Below are positions 48,518 to 56,745 of a stretch of 64,000 nucleotides of DNA, piece by piece. Made by a program: the position numbers and the translations under genes. Position 1 is the first letter of the stretch. Each line of letters starts with the position of its first letter. Below the pieces are notes generated by a model that saw only the letters and a list, made by a program, of their open reading frames with translations, was not told the origin of the DNA and searched no databases. The stretch is from CAZAJT01 sp964485585 (GTDB taxonomy: Bacteria > Patescibacteriota > Microgenomatia > UBA1406 > GWC2-37-13), in assembly GCA_964485585.1 (NCBI GenBank), contig CAZAJT010000001.1, forward strand, positions 1-64,000, written 5' to 3'.

Positions 48518-49661
48518 ATCTAGAGTCATAGGTTTTGCAATGGGTTCTAGATGTTAGATCATTGTTTATGAGATTTTCGAGAATGAGCCAGCGTTGTTTT
48601 TTAACTGAGTGAGGAACATCATCGGGAAGGAGCTTTTTTGCCGCAGTCATAGGCCGTTGCGAGTACATAGCTATATAAGCTTTTTCAAATCCTACCTTTT
48701 TACAAATCTCAACAGTATTCTGGAACTCTTCGTCAGTTTCCCCGCAAAATCCCACAATAATATCAGTGGTAAATTTGACAGTTGAGATCTGTGATTTGAG
48801 CTTTGAGATAAGATTAAGGTATTGATCTCTCGTGTACCAACGATTCATTCTTTGTAACACTTTATTGTCGCCGGACTGAATAGGAAGATGGATAATCCGC
48901 GTTATGTTTGGATAGCGTGCAATAACATTAATGAGTTCATCTGAAAAATCCCAGGGATTTGATGAGATGAAATCAACGTTCTCAAATCCGAGTTTTGCCA
49001 CTTCTGCAAGAAGGAGAGGGAACAGCGTTGGGATTCTGTATTTTCCAAGATGTTTAACATACACCGGTTTCACATTCTGGACATTTTTTTCTCCCAATAT
49101 AAGGTCGGTACCGTAGGAGTTTACGTTTTGGCCAAGTAATGTGATTGATTGGTATCCTTTTTGTTTCATTTTAGTACATTCTTGAATGATGTCGTCAAAC
49201 GGCCTGCTGATTTCTCTTCCCCGGGTAAAAGGGACCACGCAGAAGGTACAGAAGTTATTACATCCATTTGAGATCGGCACCCATCCGTTTTGCTGATCCT
49301 GTCGAAGCGGCTCATGGTCAAATCCAACTTCTTCGATAGGCATAAATTCGTCGACTTCTGGCATACGCTCACGAATTTTCTGGAGATATTCACCAGTTTT
49401 GTCTCGGAATGCAAGTCCAACCATACAACCGGTGACAATGAGCTTAAATTGTTTTTTCTCTTTCACCTTGCCAAGGTTGCGAACTAGTCCATATACTCTA
49501 TCTTCTGCCGATCGTCTGACCATACAGGTATTAATCACAATGTAGTTAGCAGTCTGTATTGTTTTCGCTTCTTCCATGCCGCGCGCCTGAAAAGATGCGG
49601 CAATGCGTTGCGAGTCAGACTTATTTTGCTGACAGCCAAAGGTTTTTATAAAATATTTCAT
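48474..49661 (-). CDS. miaB: MiaB-type tRNA methylthiotransferase with altered C-terminus
   Basis: A 395-residue radical-SAM enzyme that adds methylthio groups to isopentenyladenosine at tRNA position 37. The N-terminal UPF0004 domain has cysteines in FGCQQNKSDSQ, INTCMV and VTGCMV. The radical-SAM cluster motif is NGCNNFCTFCVVP. The C-terminal TRAM domain of about 60 residues expected after residue 365 is missing. Instead the frame runs into a REP element, which supplies LSFRAKRSAARNLG and the stop. The core is complete, so activity may be kept with weaker tRNA binding. Confidence 0.9.
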   Translation of the reverse strand: MKYFIKTFGCQQNKSDSQRIAASFQARGMEEAKTIQTANYIVINTCMVRRSAEDRVYGLVRNLGKVKEKKQFKLIVTGCMVGLAFRDKTGEYLQKIRERMPEVDEFMPIEEVGFDHEPLRQDQQNGWVPISNGCNNFCTFCVVPFTRGREISRPFDDIIQECTKMKQKGYQSITLLGQNVNSYGTDLILGEKNVQNVKPVYVKHLGKYRIPTLFPLLLAEVAKLGFENVDFISSNPWDFSDELINVIARYPNITRIIHLPIQSGDNKVLQRMNRWYTRDQYLNLISKLKSQISTVKFTTDIIVGFCGETDEEFQNTVEICKKVGFEKAYIAMYSQRPMTAAKKLLPDDVPHSVKKQRWLILENLINNDLTSRTHCKTYDSRLSFRAKRSAARNLG

Positions 49662-49672
49662 AGGGTAAAGGG

Positions 49673-50740
49673 TTAAGCTACCAGATCTTCTTTCTTGATT
49701 CTTTCTATGATAAGGATAAATACGAGAAGCATAATGCCGATTGTCACAAAAGCGAGGAGTTTCTCTATTCCTTGCAGGTAAAGGCTCACGATACCAAGGA
49801 TAAATGATACCAGCCAGTAAAATACTGCAATTCTTCTTTTGCCCCAGTGAATTTCTAATAATTTATGATGAAAATGTCCCCAATCGGCACGAAACGGTGA
49901 ATGTTTATGCCGAATACGTCGGATGATTGTATATACAGCATCTATCATCGGTATTGCCAGGATAAGTAATGCAGTGCCGACTTTCCCAAAAGAGAGAATT
50001 GAAAGGATTCCAAGAAGAAATCCTGCCAATGCCCCGCCTCCATAACCGGGCATAATTTTTTGGGGATAAAAATTAAAGGGGAGAAACCCTAAATATGCAC
50101 CAGCTGTTATAAATGAGAGGAGGGTGACTGCTTGTATACTAATATCGTGTGCGGTGAACCGTTGGGCGAGAAGTCCCAGGAATATAGCGGTAATACTAAC
50201 AAATCCGGGAAGTTGCCCATCAACTCCCTTACTCCAGTTTACCATGTTCATTATCCATGTTAGCCAAACTACCGCAACCACATCGGCAAACACAAGAATG
50301 TTTCTTTGCCCCAAAACATCAAAAGAGAATTGCCATTGGTCAAGGCGAATAGCATCGCCAAAAGGATTTGATATGTATGGTATCCCAAGACCGAATGAAA
50401 TAACTATAATAGATATGATGAGATTGGCAACAAATCGTGAATAGGGAGAAAGATCGAGCAAATCGTCAAGAACACCAACTATCACAAGAAGAAAGCTGGC
50501 AATAAGAATACCAATGATTATTTTATTAAGCGGGAGAAATAGTAAAGAACACAGTAGTAACGAAACATAAACCGGAATGCCGCCACCACGAGGGACAATG
50601 CCTTCATGGGTATGAGCCGGATGGCTCCTTTTTTTGGAATCAGTTACGAGACCAAATCTTCTGGCGAGAATGATAACCAGCGGTGTCAGGAAAAACGAGA
50701 TGAAGAATGAAATAGTAAAAACAGTCACTATTAGCGGCAT
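49673..50740 (-). CDS. MraY/WecA-family polyprenyl-phosphate sugar-1-phosphate transferase
   Basis: A 355-residue membrane enzyme with about ten helices. Diagnostic motifs are VVGVLDDLLDLSPYSRF (the DDxxD-like region), WIMNMVNWSKGVDG, NFYPQKIMPGYGGGALAG and FRADWGHFHHKLLEI (H-x-H-H). It transfers a HexNAc-1-phosphate from a UDP-sugar to undecaprenyl phosphate, the first membrane step of a wall or surface polymer. The GHFHH pattern is more like WecA/TagO than MraY. It starts 1 bp downstream of the small membrane-protein gene. Confidence 0.88.
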   Translation of the reverse strand: MPLIVTVFTISFFISFFLTPLVIILARRFGLVTDSKKRSHPAHTHEGIVPRGGGIPVYVSLLLCSLLFLPLNKIIIGILIASFLLVIVGVLDDLLDLSPYSRFVANLIISIIVISFGLGIPYISNPFGDAIRLDQWQFSFDVLGQRNILVFADVVAVVWLTWIMNMVNWSKGVDGQLPGFVSITAIFLGLLAQRFTAHDISIQAVTLLSFITAGAYLGFLPFNFYPQKIMPGYGGGALAGFLLGILSILSFGKVGTALLILAIPMIDAVYTIIRRIRHKHSPFRADWGHFHHKLLEIHWGKRRIAVFYWLVSFILGIVSLYLQGIEKLLAFVTIGIMLLVFILIIERIKKEDLVA

Positions 50741-50741
50741 A

Positions 50742-51080
50742 TCAAGATATATGAAATACTATCTTTAAAAAGATGAATGTAAACCCAATCGTTAGTACAT
50801 AGTTTGTTGTCACAATAATTCTTCGGATAAGATGATCGGGAAAGAAGAGTTTGTTGTAAATAAATACGTTGAGGAAAAAGAAAAAATGAAGGAGTAACGG
50901 AAGAATGACGATAACCCAGTAATCTACTAATTGATCTTCTCCCCATGGTTGGGAGTAGATCAGAGGTATCTGGGGAGGGAGCGAATTAAACTTAAGGAGG
51001 AATGCTGCGACCATGAGAACATCTGCGAAGATCAGCATATAGATCATAGATATCACTATTATACACAGAGCATGTATCAT
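50742..51080 (-). CDS. Small membrane protein (four predicted helices)
   Basis: A 112-residue protein with about three to four hydrophobic segments and a short loop containing PLIYSQPWGEDQL. Its end abuts the WecA-type transferase gene (1 bp gap), so the two are likely translated from one message. I do not recognise a family. Its N-terminus may begin at a later methionine (residues 12 or 15). Confidence 0.65.
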   Translation of the reverse strand: MIHALCIIVISMIYMLIFADVLMVAAFLLKFNSLPPQIPLIYSQPWGEDQLVDYWVIVILPLLLHFFFFLNVFIYNKLFFPDHLIRRIIVTTNYVLTIGFTFIFLKIVFHIS

Positions 51081-51095
51081 GTATCATGTAGCAAG
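51071..51095. repeat. CTTGCTACATGATACATG word repeat, inverted copy
   Basis: CATGTATCATGTATCATGTAGCAAG is the reverse complement form of the repeat at 36020. It lies between glyA and the small membrane protein gene and overlaps the latter's first codons. Confidence 0.7.
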
Positions 51096-51100
51096 AATTC

Positions 51101-52432
51101 TTAGTATTCTTTAGGAATTGGGAATTTTCTGCAGAATACATTCACTTCTTTTTTGATTAAAGGAATGATTTTTGTACTCGCAATAATTCTTTCTCTTGCT
51201 TCACGTTTCTTTTCCAGTTCATCAGCAATTCCCAGTTTCTGCTTCGTTACCGTAAGATTGTCTACAACCTGATGCATCCAATTTGCAATCCGTTTCATCT
51301 CTTTTGCTTTTATACCGCGGCTGGTAATACCAGGAGTACCCAAGCGGATTCCTGAAGGATACAGAGGAGGATTTGGATCAAACGGAATTTTATTTGCATT
51401 TACTACAATACCTGCCCTTTCCAGTCCTACAGCGCCTGTTTTTCCGAGAATTAGTTTATTTCTCAGATCAATAAGAATAAGATGTGAATCTGTCCCTCCG
51501 GATACCAAATTGAAGTTGTAATGTTTCAATTCCTGACTGAGTGCCATTGCGTTACTGACAACTTGTTTTGTATAAGCTCTAAACTGTGTCGTTGAGTCTT
51601 CTTTCAATGTCACTCCAATAGCAGCTATGGTATTTATATGAGGTCCACCTTGAAGACCGGGAATAATAGCTTTATCAATCTTTTTAGCAAGATCGGGATC
51701 TTTTTTCAGACCCTTTTCGGTTGTCAAAATCATTGCAGCGCGGGGTCCACGGAGCGTCTTATGCGTTGTTGTTGTGATAATATGAGCATAGGGAACCGGT
51801 GATGGATATACACCGCCGACTATAAGACCGGCAATATGGGAAATATCTGCCATAAAATACGCTTCAACCTCATCAGCGATGTGTCCAAACTTTTTCCAAT
51901 CGATAAATCGCGGGTAGGCGGTATAACCGGCAATAATAATTTTTGGCCGTTCTTTTTTAGCTAGTTTTAGAATTGATTTGTAATCGAGTATTCCATTTAC
52001 TCCAACATCATATTCGACTGCTCGAAAATACCTGCTACTTGCGTTACCAGCTGCCCCATGAGTAAGATGCCCACCACCTGCAAGGGAAAGTCCCATAATG
52101 GTGTCACCGGGATTCAAAAGTGCTGTATAAACAGCAAAGTTGGCGGGAGATCCGGACAGAGGTTGGACATTTGCAGCGGGGACGTTGAACATTTTTTTTG
52201 CCCGCTCTATAACGAGTGTTTCAACCTGATCAACGACTTCCTGTCCCTGATAATACCGTTTAAGCGGATAGCCTTCTGCATATTTGTTCCCGAGACAAGA
52301 GCCGAGCGCTTCTTCGACCGCCTTCGAGACAATATTTTCAGAAGGTATCATCATGAGCGTTTCTGCTTGCCGTTTTTCCTCAAGTTTAATCAGTCTCGCT
52401 ATCTCCGGATCAGCTTGTCTGAGATATTTCAT
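51101..52432 (-). CDS. glyA: Serine hydroxymethyltransferase
   Basis: A 443-residue PLP enzyme that interconverts serine and glycine with tetrahydrofolate. N-terminal LMMIPSENIVSKAVEEALGS, the RYYQGQEVVDQVE segment, and the PLP-lysine motif TTTTHKTLRGPRAAMILT are clear. Substrate binding RLGTPGITSRGIKAKEMKRIANWM is at the C-terminus. The ATG at 52432 is chosen because the family N-terminus begins there; an in-frame upstream start (52468) adds residues unlike it. Confidence 0.95.
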   Translation of the reverse strand: MKYLRQADPEIARLIKLEEKRQAETLMMIPSENIVSKAVEEALGSCLGNKYAEGYPLKRYYQGQEVVDQVETLVIERAKKMFNVPAANVQPLSGSPANFAVYTALLNPGDTIMGLSLAGGGHLTHGAAGNASSRYFRAVEYDVGVNGILDYKSILKLAKKERPKIIIAGYTAYPRFIDWKKFGHIADEVEAYFMADISHIAGLIVGGVYPSPVPYAHIITTTTHKTLRGPRAAMILTTEKGLKKDPDLAKKIDKAIIPGLQGGPHINTIAAIGVTLKEDSTTQFRAYTKQVVSNAMALSQELKHYNFNLVSGGTDSHLILIDLRNKLILGKTGAVGLERAGIVVNANKIPFDPNPPLYPSGIRLGTPGITSRGIKAKEMKRIANWMHQVVDNLTVTKQKLGIADELEKKREARERIIASTKIIPLIKKEVNVFCRKFPIPKEY

Positions 52433-52630
52433 TGCGTTTATCTTAATAAGGGGATTATTGAAAGTCAAGCAATTCTCTCAACAATTTTCCCTATTATTGT
52501 ATAATAGGACGAGTAATTATCTAAGTTTAGATACTTTTTTACCTTCGCAAAAAATATTGAATTATCACCATTTATTGGTTTACCATATAACTTCAGTGGT
52601 GGACCATGGATTGATGGAGGCGTTGAAAAC

Positions 52631-53026
52631 GTGCTTGATGGGGTAAACTGTCAGCGATTAGTACACATGGCATACCAGCTGTGGTTTGGCGTAACAATTC
52701 CCAAAGGTATGTGGTCAAAGGAGATATTTGAGGATAATAGTGTATTATTTAGAACTGTTAATACTGATCGGGAACAACCGTTGCTCGGTGATATTTTCGT
52801 ATTCCGAAAAGTTAGAGATGATCCCATTACCTATCATTTAGCAGTTCATACTGGAATTACGGATAAAGATTCCGATCCATTGCTGTTGCATGCAAGCCGA
52901 TTGGCCGATAAAGTTACTATCTGGCCGCTGAGAGAATTTTTACATAACGACAGATACCACAGTTTGCAGGCAGTGAAAAGATTGTTGCCTGAGTTTTATT
53001 CGCTATTCGTTTCCCCTCAGAGATAA
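52631..53026 (+). CDS. NlpC/P60-like cysteine peptidase fragment or unusual start
   Basis: A 131-residue frame starting at GTG. The segment DGVNCQRLVHMAYQLWFGVTIPK looks like the catalytic cysteine helix of NlpC/P60 peptidases; HLAVHTGI would supply the histidine. The same frame is open upstream to 52517 and reads FIGLPYNFSGGPWIDGGVENV, which looks like genuine coding sequence, but has no ATG, GTG or TTG there (only ATT at 52556). So the true start may be a rare codon, or the N-terminal part has been lost by a frameshift. TATAAT at 52498-52503 could be its promoter. Confidence 0.55.
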   Translation: MLDGVNCQRLVHMAYQLWFGVTIPKGMWSKEIFEDNSVLFRTVNTDREQPLLGDIFVFRKVRDDPITYHLAVHTGITDKDSDPLLLHASRLADKVTIWPLREFLHNDRYHSLQAVKRLLPEFYSLFVSPQR

Positions 53027-53068
53027 AATTGCCTTTATTGTGAAATACAAGATTCAAAAAATAATCTA

Positions 53069-53812
53069 ATGATAGTGACGCCAATTAAAACGAATAAAAT
53101 TCTTCCTTTTAAGTATGAACTTTTCGAGATTCTTGATCATTATGTGACAAACATGAAAGAGAAATCAATTCTTGCAATTACCTCTAAGATCGTTTCTCTG
53201 TGCGAAGGGAGGGTGGTTAAGATAGGCACCGTAGACAAACAAGCGCTTATCAAAAAGGAGTCGGAATTATATCTTCCCTATGAAAACCCTTACCATATAA
53301 CTCTTACGATAAAGCAAGGGATATTGATACCAACCGCAGGGATAGATGAGTCAAATGGGTATGGATACTATATTTTGTGGCCGAAAGATGCACAGAAAAC
53401 AGCAAACGAGGTAAAAGAATATTTACAAAAAAGATTTGCACTTACCCATGTAGGCGTAATTATTGTCGATAGTAAAACAACACCGCTTCGATGGGGAACT
53501 ACCGGCATTGCAATAGCACATAGCGGGTTCGCAGCGTTAAACGATTATATAGGAAAGCCTGATATATTTGGAAGAAAACTCAATGTCACAAAAGCAAACA
53601 TTATGGATTCTTTAGGCGCAACAGCTGTTGCAGTGATGGGAGAAGGCAACGAGCAGACTCCGCTGACAACAATAGAAGATGCTGCTTTTGTGAGATTTAC
53701 GAGAAAAAATCCCACTGAAGAAGAGATCGACGCTCTGAAAATAGAGAGAAAAGACGATCTTTATGCTCCGCTTCTTACTTGTCCCCAATGGAAAAAAGGA
53801 GAGGATGCCTAA
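53069..53812 (+). CDS. CofE-like gamma-glutamyl ligase
   Basis: A 247-residue protein of the coenzyme F420-0:L-glutamate ligase family (PF01996). Signature parts are ILAITSKIVSLCEGRVV, RWGTTGIAIAHSGFAALNDYIGKPDIFGR and VTKANIMDSLGATAVAVMGEGNEQTPLTTIEDA. In archaea and actinobacteria the enzyme adds glutamates to F420. CPR bacteria are not known to make F420, and such genes there are sometimes called folate-related gamma-glutamate ligases. Being close to glyA, a folate enzyme, fits that idea but does not prove it. It overlaps the convergent GT39 gene by 4 bp. Confidence 0.85.
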   Translation: MIVTPIKTNKILPFKYELFEILDHYVTNMKEKSILAITSKIVSLCEGRVVKIGTVDKQALIKKESELYLPYENPYHITLTIKQGILIPTAGIDESNGYGYYILWPKDAQKTANEVKEYLQKRFALTHVGVIIVDSKTTPLRWGTTGIAIAHSGFAALNDYIGKPDIFGRKLNVTKANIMDSLGATAVAVMGEGNEQTPLTTIEDAAFVRFTRKNPTEEEIDALKIERKDDLYAPLLTCPQWKKGEDA

Positions 53813-55125
53813 TAGAGCGATTGGATGTCATAGTGGGTTTCGTCTCGCAAGACAAACGCTTTTTTAGGATAAGAAGGAAGACTCGTCACGATCTTATTTT
53901 TGGGAATGAGCGCTTTACCAACGTATTGTGGTAATTCTTCATATGTTTTTCCATAGATGTTTACTCTATTAATCCCAAAGTAGTATTGAGCCGTAAAGAA
54001 ATCAAGCTCATTTGTAACATATATAACGTCATCTTTTTCTGCAAGCGTTTTTATTTCGCGCATCATTTTAGCAACATCAGTTTTTACCCGCGACTGTAGT
54101 TGAATCTGATTATAGGAATAAGTAAAAGCTATAAGGAGCGCCATAGTCATAATGCGCATTCTCCTTGATAATGATTCAAGAGAGAGAATGATCAAAAAAA
54201 GCAGCGCTGGTGTAACGAATACCAAATACCTTGGTAAAAGGAGAGGTTTATACAATGAGAGGATAAAAATTACTATTGATGGAAAAAATATCCATATGCT
54301 TAAAAATTGAAAGAGTCGTCGGTTACCGATGCGTTTATACCCGAAGAAAAACAAACCAAGAATAATCAAAGAGAACCAAAGTAGTACCGGTATCTCACCC
54401 TGTTTCGTGGTCGCAAGGAATCCGAACTCGCGCTCATAACCGGTATAGAGAAATGAGGGTATGAGGAGAAAATCTTTCAGACTGTACCGCAATATCCAAA
54501 ATGATTCAGATAAAAATGTTTTTTGCGTTACTACAAATAGTATCCATGGAACACCAATAAGAATTGGTACCACCATTTTTTTTATCAAAAAAGAAAAGTG
54601 GGGTTTTTTGCGCTCAAATAAATATACGGTGATAAGCTGAGTCATTACCGCAAGTATCATAAAGTAATGAGTATAGAGACCAAGCGTCGTGACAATCTGG
54701 TAGAGAAGAATTTTTCGTTGAAAATAGGCATAAAAAGATAGAGTAGCAAAAAATACAAACATAGTATACATACGGGCCTCAAATGCATAGTAAGTTAACA
54801 AAGGGTTTAGTATGAATAAGAGTAGGTACAACAGGCTCTTTTTCTGATCAAGCTTCAGTATTTCTGTAAGAAACAAATATGATACATAGAGAGTACCCCA
54901 GTAAAAAAGAAACGATATACTACGCAATGCTACTTCAGAAGAGCCAAAAATGAACATCCAGAATTTAAGAACTATATAGTAGAGTGGAGGATTAAAGTCT
55001 TTGGCAGTTGCAACGAGAAGCTGAATGATATTTTGCTGCGCCAATACATAGGAGAATGCTTCATCACGCCAGAAGCTTTGAACAAAAAGTTTTAGTGGTG
55101 TTTGGGTAAAAAAATATGAGAACAT
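53809..55125 (-). CDS. GT39-type membrane glycosyltransferase (ArnT/PMT-like)
   Basis: A 438-residue membrane protein with around ten helices. The first extracytoplasmic loop has SFWRDEAFSYVLAQQ (acidic pair) and FNPPLYYIVLKFWMFIFGSSEVALRS, typical of lipid-linked-sugar transferases of the GT39/GT83 type (PMT_2). A C-terminal soluble part of about 90 residues follows. Such enzymes transfer a sugar from a polyprenyl phosphate to a surface acceptor. The gene lies downstream of a GT2 gene on the same strand, after a word-repeat hairpin. Confidence 0.85.
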   Translation of the reverse strand: MFSYFFTQTPLKLFVQSFWRDEAFSYVLAQQNIIQLLVATAKDFNPPLYYIVLKFWMFIFGSSEVALRSISFLFYWGTLYVSYLFLTEILKLDQKKSLLYLLLFILNPLLTYYAFEARMYTMFVFFATLSFYAYFQRKILLYQIVTTLGLYTHYFMILAVMTQLITVYLFERKKPHFSFLIKKMVVPILIGVPWILFVVTQKTFLSESFWILRYSLKDFLLIPSFLYTGYEREFGFLATTKQGEIPVLLWFSLIILGLFFFGYKRIGNRRLFQFLSIWIFFPSIVIFILSLYKPLLLPRYLVFVTPALLFLIILSLESLSRRMRIMTMALLIAFTYSYNQIQLQSRVKTDVAKMMREIKTLAEKDDVIYVTNELDFFTAQYYFGINRVNIYGKTYEELPQYVGKALIPKNKIVTSLPSYPKKAFVLRDETHYDIQSLY

Positions 55126-55147
55126 GTTTATTTCTGTATTGACTGTT

Positions 55148-55244
55148 ACTTAGTTAGTTGGTTATTTGGTTATTTAGTTACTTGGTACATTCAAACGATG
55201 ATGCTAACTAACCAAGTAACCAATTAATTAATTAATTAACTAAC
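55148..55244. repeat. TTAGTTGGTTATTTGG word-repeat hairpin
   Basis: The left part (TTAGTTAGTTGGTTATTTGG, then TTATTTAGTTACTTGG) pairs with the right part (CTAACTAACCAAGTAACC, then AATTAATTAATTAACTAACTG). It fills the gap between the GT39 and GT2 genes. It is built from the same words as the secD-secF element at 25621. Confidence 0.8.
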
Positions 55245-55247
55245 TGC

Positions 55248-56726
55248 TCAGACCTTCTCAGTAACCTTATAAGTAATTTTTTTTCCCAGTAATAATCTGG
55301 TATGCGCTTCAAGAGCAGGGAGGGAGGATAAGACAAATGAGACGAGCGGTAAAAGGTACCACTGAATTATTAGAAAAGGAATACTTACCGGGTTTGTTTT
55401 GACCGCGACTTTTTTTCTAAGTTGTATATCAAGATAAATGTAAAGAATAAGCATCAATGATGCGGTAGTCAATATAAATCCAGAGAGTTGCGGAAGAAGA
55501 AAACCCAGCACGGTTCGTTTGAAAACAGGATTTACCAGAGGAGGTATCAATGCGCTTAAGGTAAGGATAAAAAATGACGTTGGCCAGAGCAGATGGGTCT
55601 CGGCGAGAAACGCCATTTTTTTAAGCTTTGACAAAAAAGGAATATGAGGAGTATTAAAAAGTTTCCCCCAAGTATACCCAATGTCGCTTGCACCCCATGC
55701 CCATCGTTTTTCTTGTTCATATCTATTTTTCAATGTCTTAATAATATTTCCCGAATAGACGGCGTCGCCATTTATAATCGTATAGAGCGGTAAAGTTTTC
55801 ACTTTGTCACCAAAAGTAAAAAACGCTTGATAATATATGTGCCAGTCCTCAGGAATAACATCAACATCCCAATATCCAACCTGTTTAAGAAGCCATAGAT
55901 TTGTTGAGTATGTCGATATATGGATTAGTTTTTCTTTTTGAGATAAAAATGCCAGTCGCAATAATGATGAAAGAGTGGCCTGCATACGAACAAAAAAGGG
56001 GAGCCGCCAAAAGTTGTTATAAAGTAGTACTGGCGCCCAGTAAAAATGGTAGCTGCGGTCCCTATCTTTTAAAAATTCATACGTAAGATAGGAGAAGTAA
56101 TTTTTCGAAAATATGCTATCCGCGTCACAGATAGTAATAAGAACATGCTTGAATTCTAAACTTCTTTCTACTGCGTATTGTTCAACCATCCTTACCGCAT
56201 TTGTTTGATTGCTTGCTTTTCCGGGCACTTCATTCGTTTTCAGAACATGATAAGAAGAGATGATGTCTTTGAAATGATCACGGTATTTTAATCGCAACTG
56301 TTCATCTTTTTCTTTTGCTTCTGCTTCTCTCATCTCAAACGCGAGGACAAGAACGAGATTTTTAAATGGATAATCACTTTGAATAATTGCCTCAATAGTA
56401 GATTCAAGCTTATGAAGAGGTTCTTTGTAATTGGGGATGACTATAAAGTGATAAATATCTCTGCTCTTGGTCTTCTGCAGCAATTTTTTATGATAAGGGA
56501 TTTTCCCATACGAAAGTATCTGAAGATATGAAATTGTAGCATAATAGGCGGTACCGACGGATTTGTATAAAAAATACAGATCGAAACATATAATAAAATA
56601 TGCGACTACTGCTGGATGAAATGGAGAAAGCCACAAAGGAAGCGTAATAAGAAGCCACGTGAGAATCGGAATGCCCACTTCACCTATCTTAAGAAAAAAA
56701 CGCGATGTAGCCAATCGATCAGTCAT
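55248..56726 (-). CDS. GT2-family processive-type membrane glycosyltransferase
   Basis: A 492-residue protein with two N-terminal helices, a cytoplasmic GT-A domain and four or five C-terminal helices. The GT-A motifs are FIVIPNYKEPLHKLESTI, ITICDADSIFS (D-x-D), VIPEDWHIYYQ (the E/D-D-W acid) and YEQEKRWAWG (Q-x2-R-W like). This plan is that of cellulose/hyaluronan-synthase-like enzymes. Product unknown; a surface glycan is inferred from the surrounding glycosyltransferases. It lies 19 bp downstream of the UvrD-like gene's end on the same strand. Confidence 0.88.
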   Translation of the reverse strand: MTDRLATSRFFLKIGEVGIPILTWLLITLPLWLSPFHPAVVAYFIICFDLYFLYKSVGTAYYATISYLQILSYGKIPYHKKLLQKTKSRDIYHFIVIPNYKEPLHKLESTIEAIIQSDYPFKNLVLVLAFEMREAEAKEKDEQLRLKYRDHFKDIISSYHVLKTNEVPGKASNQTNAVRMVEQYAVERSLEFKHVLITICDADSIFSKNYFSYLTYEFLKDRDRSYHFYWAPVLLYNNFWRLPFFVRMQATLSSLLRLAFLSQKEKLIHISTYSTNLWLLKQVGYWDVDVIPEDWHIYYQAFFTFGDKVKTLPLYTIINGDAVYSGNIIKTLKNRYEQEKRWAWGASDIGYTWGKLFNTPHIPFLSKLKKMAFLAETHLLWPTSFFILTLSALIPPLVNPVFKRTVLGFLLPQLSGFILTTASLMLILYIYLDIQLRKKVAVKTNPVSIPFLIIQWYLLPLVSFVLSSLPALEAHTRLLLGKKITYKVTEKV

Positions 56727-56745
56727 AGTTCTTATTATACCCTAC

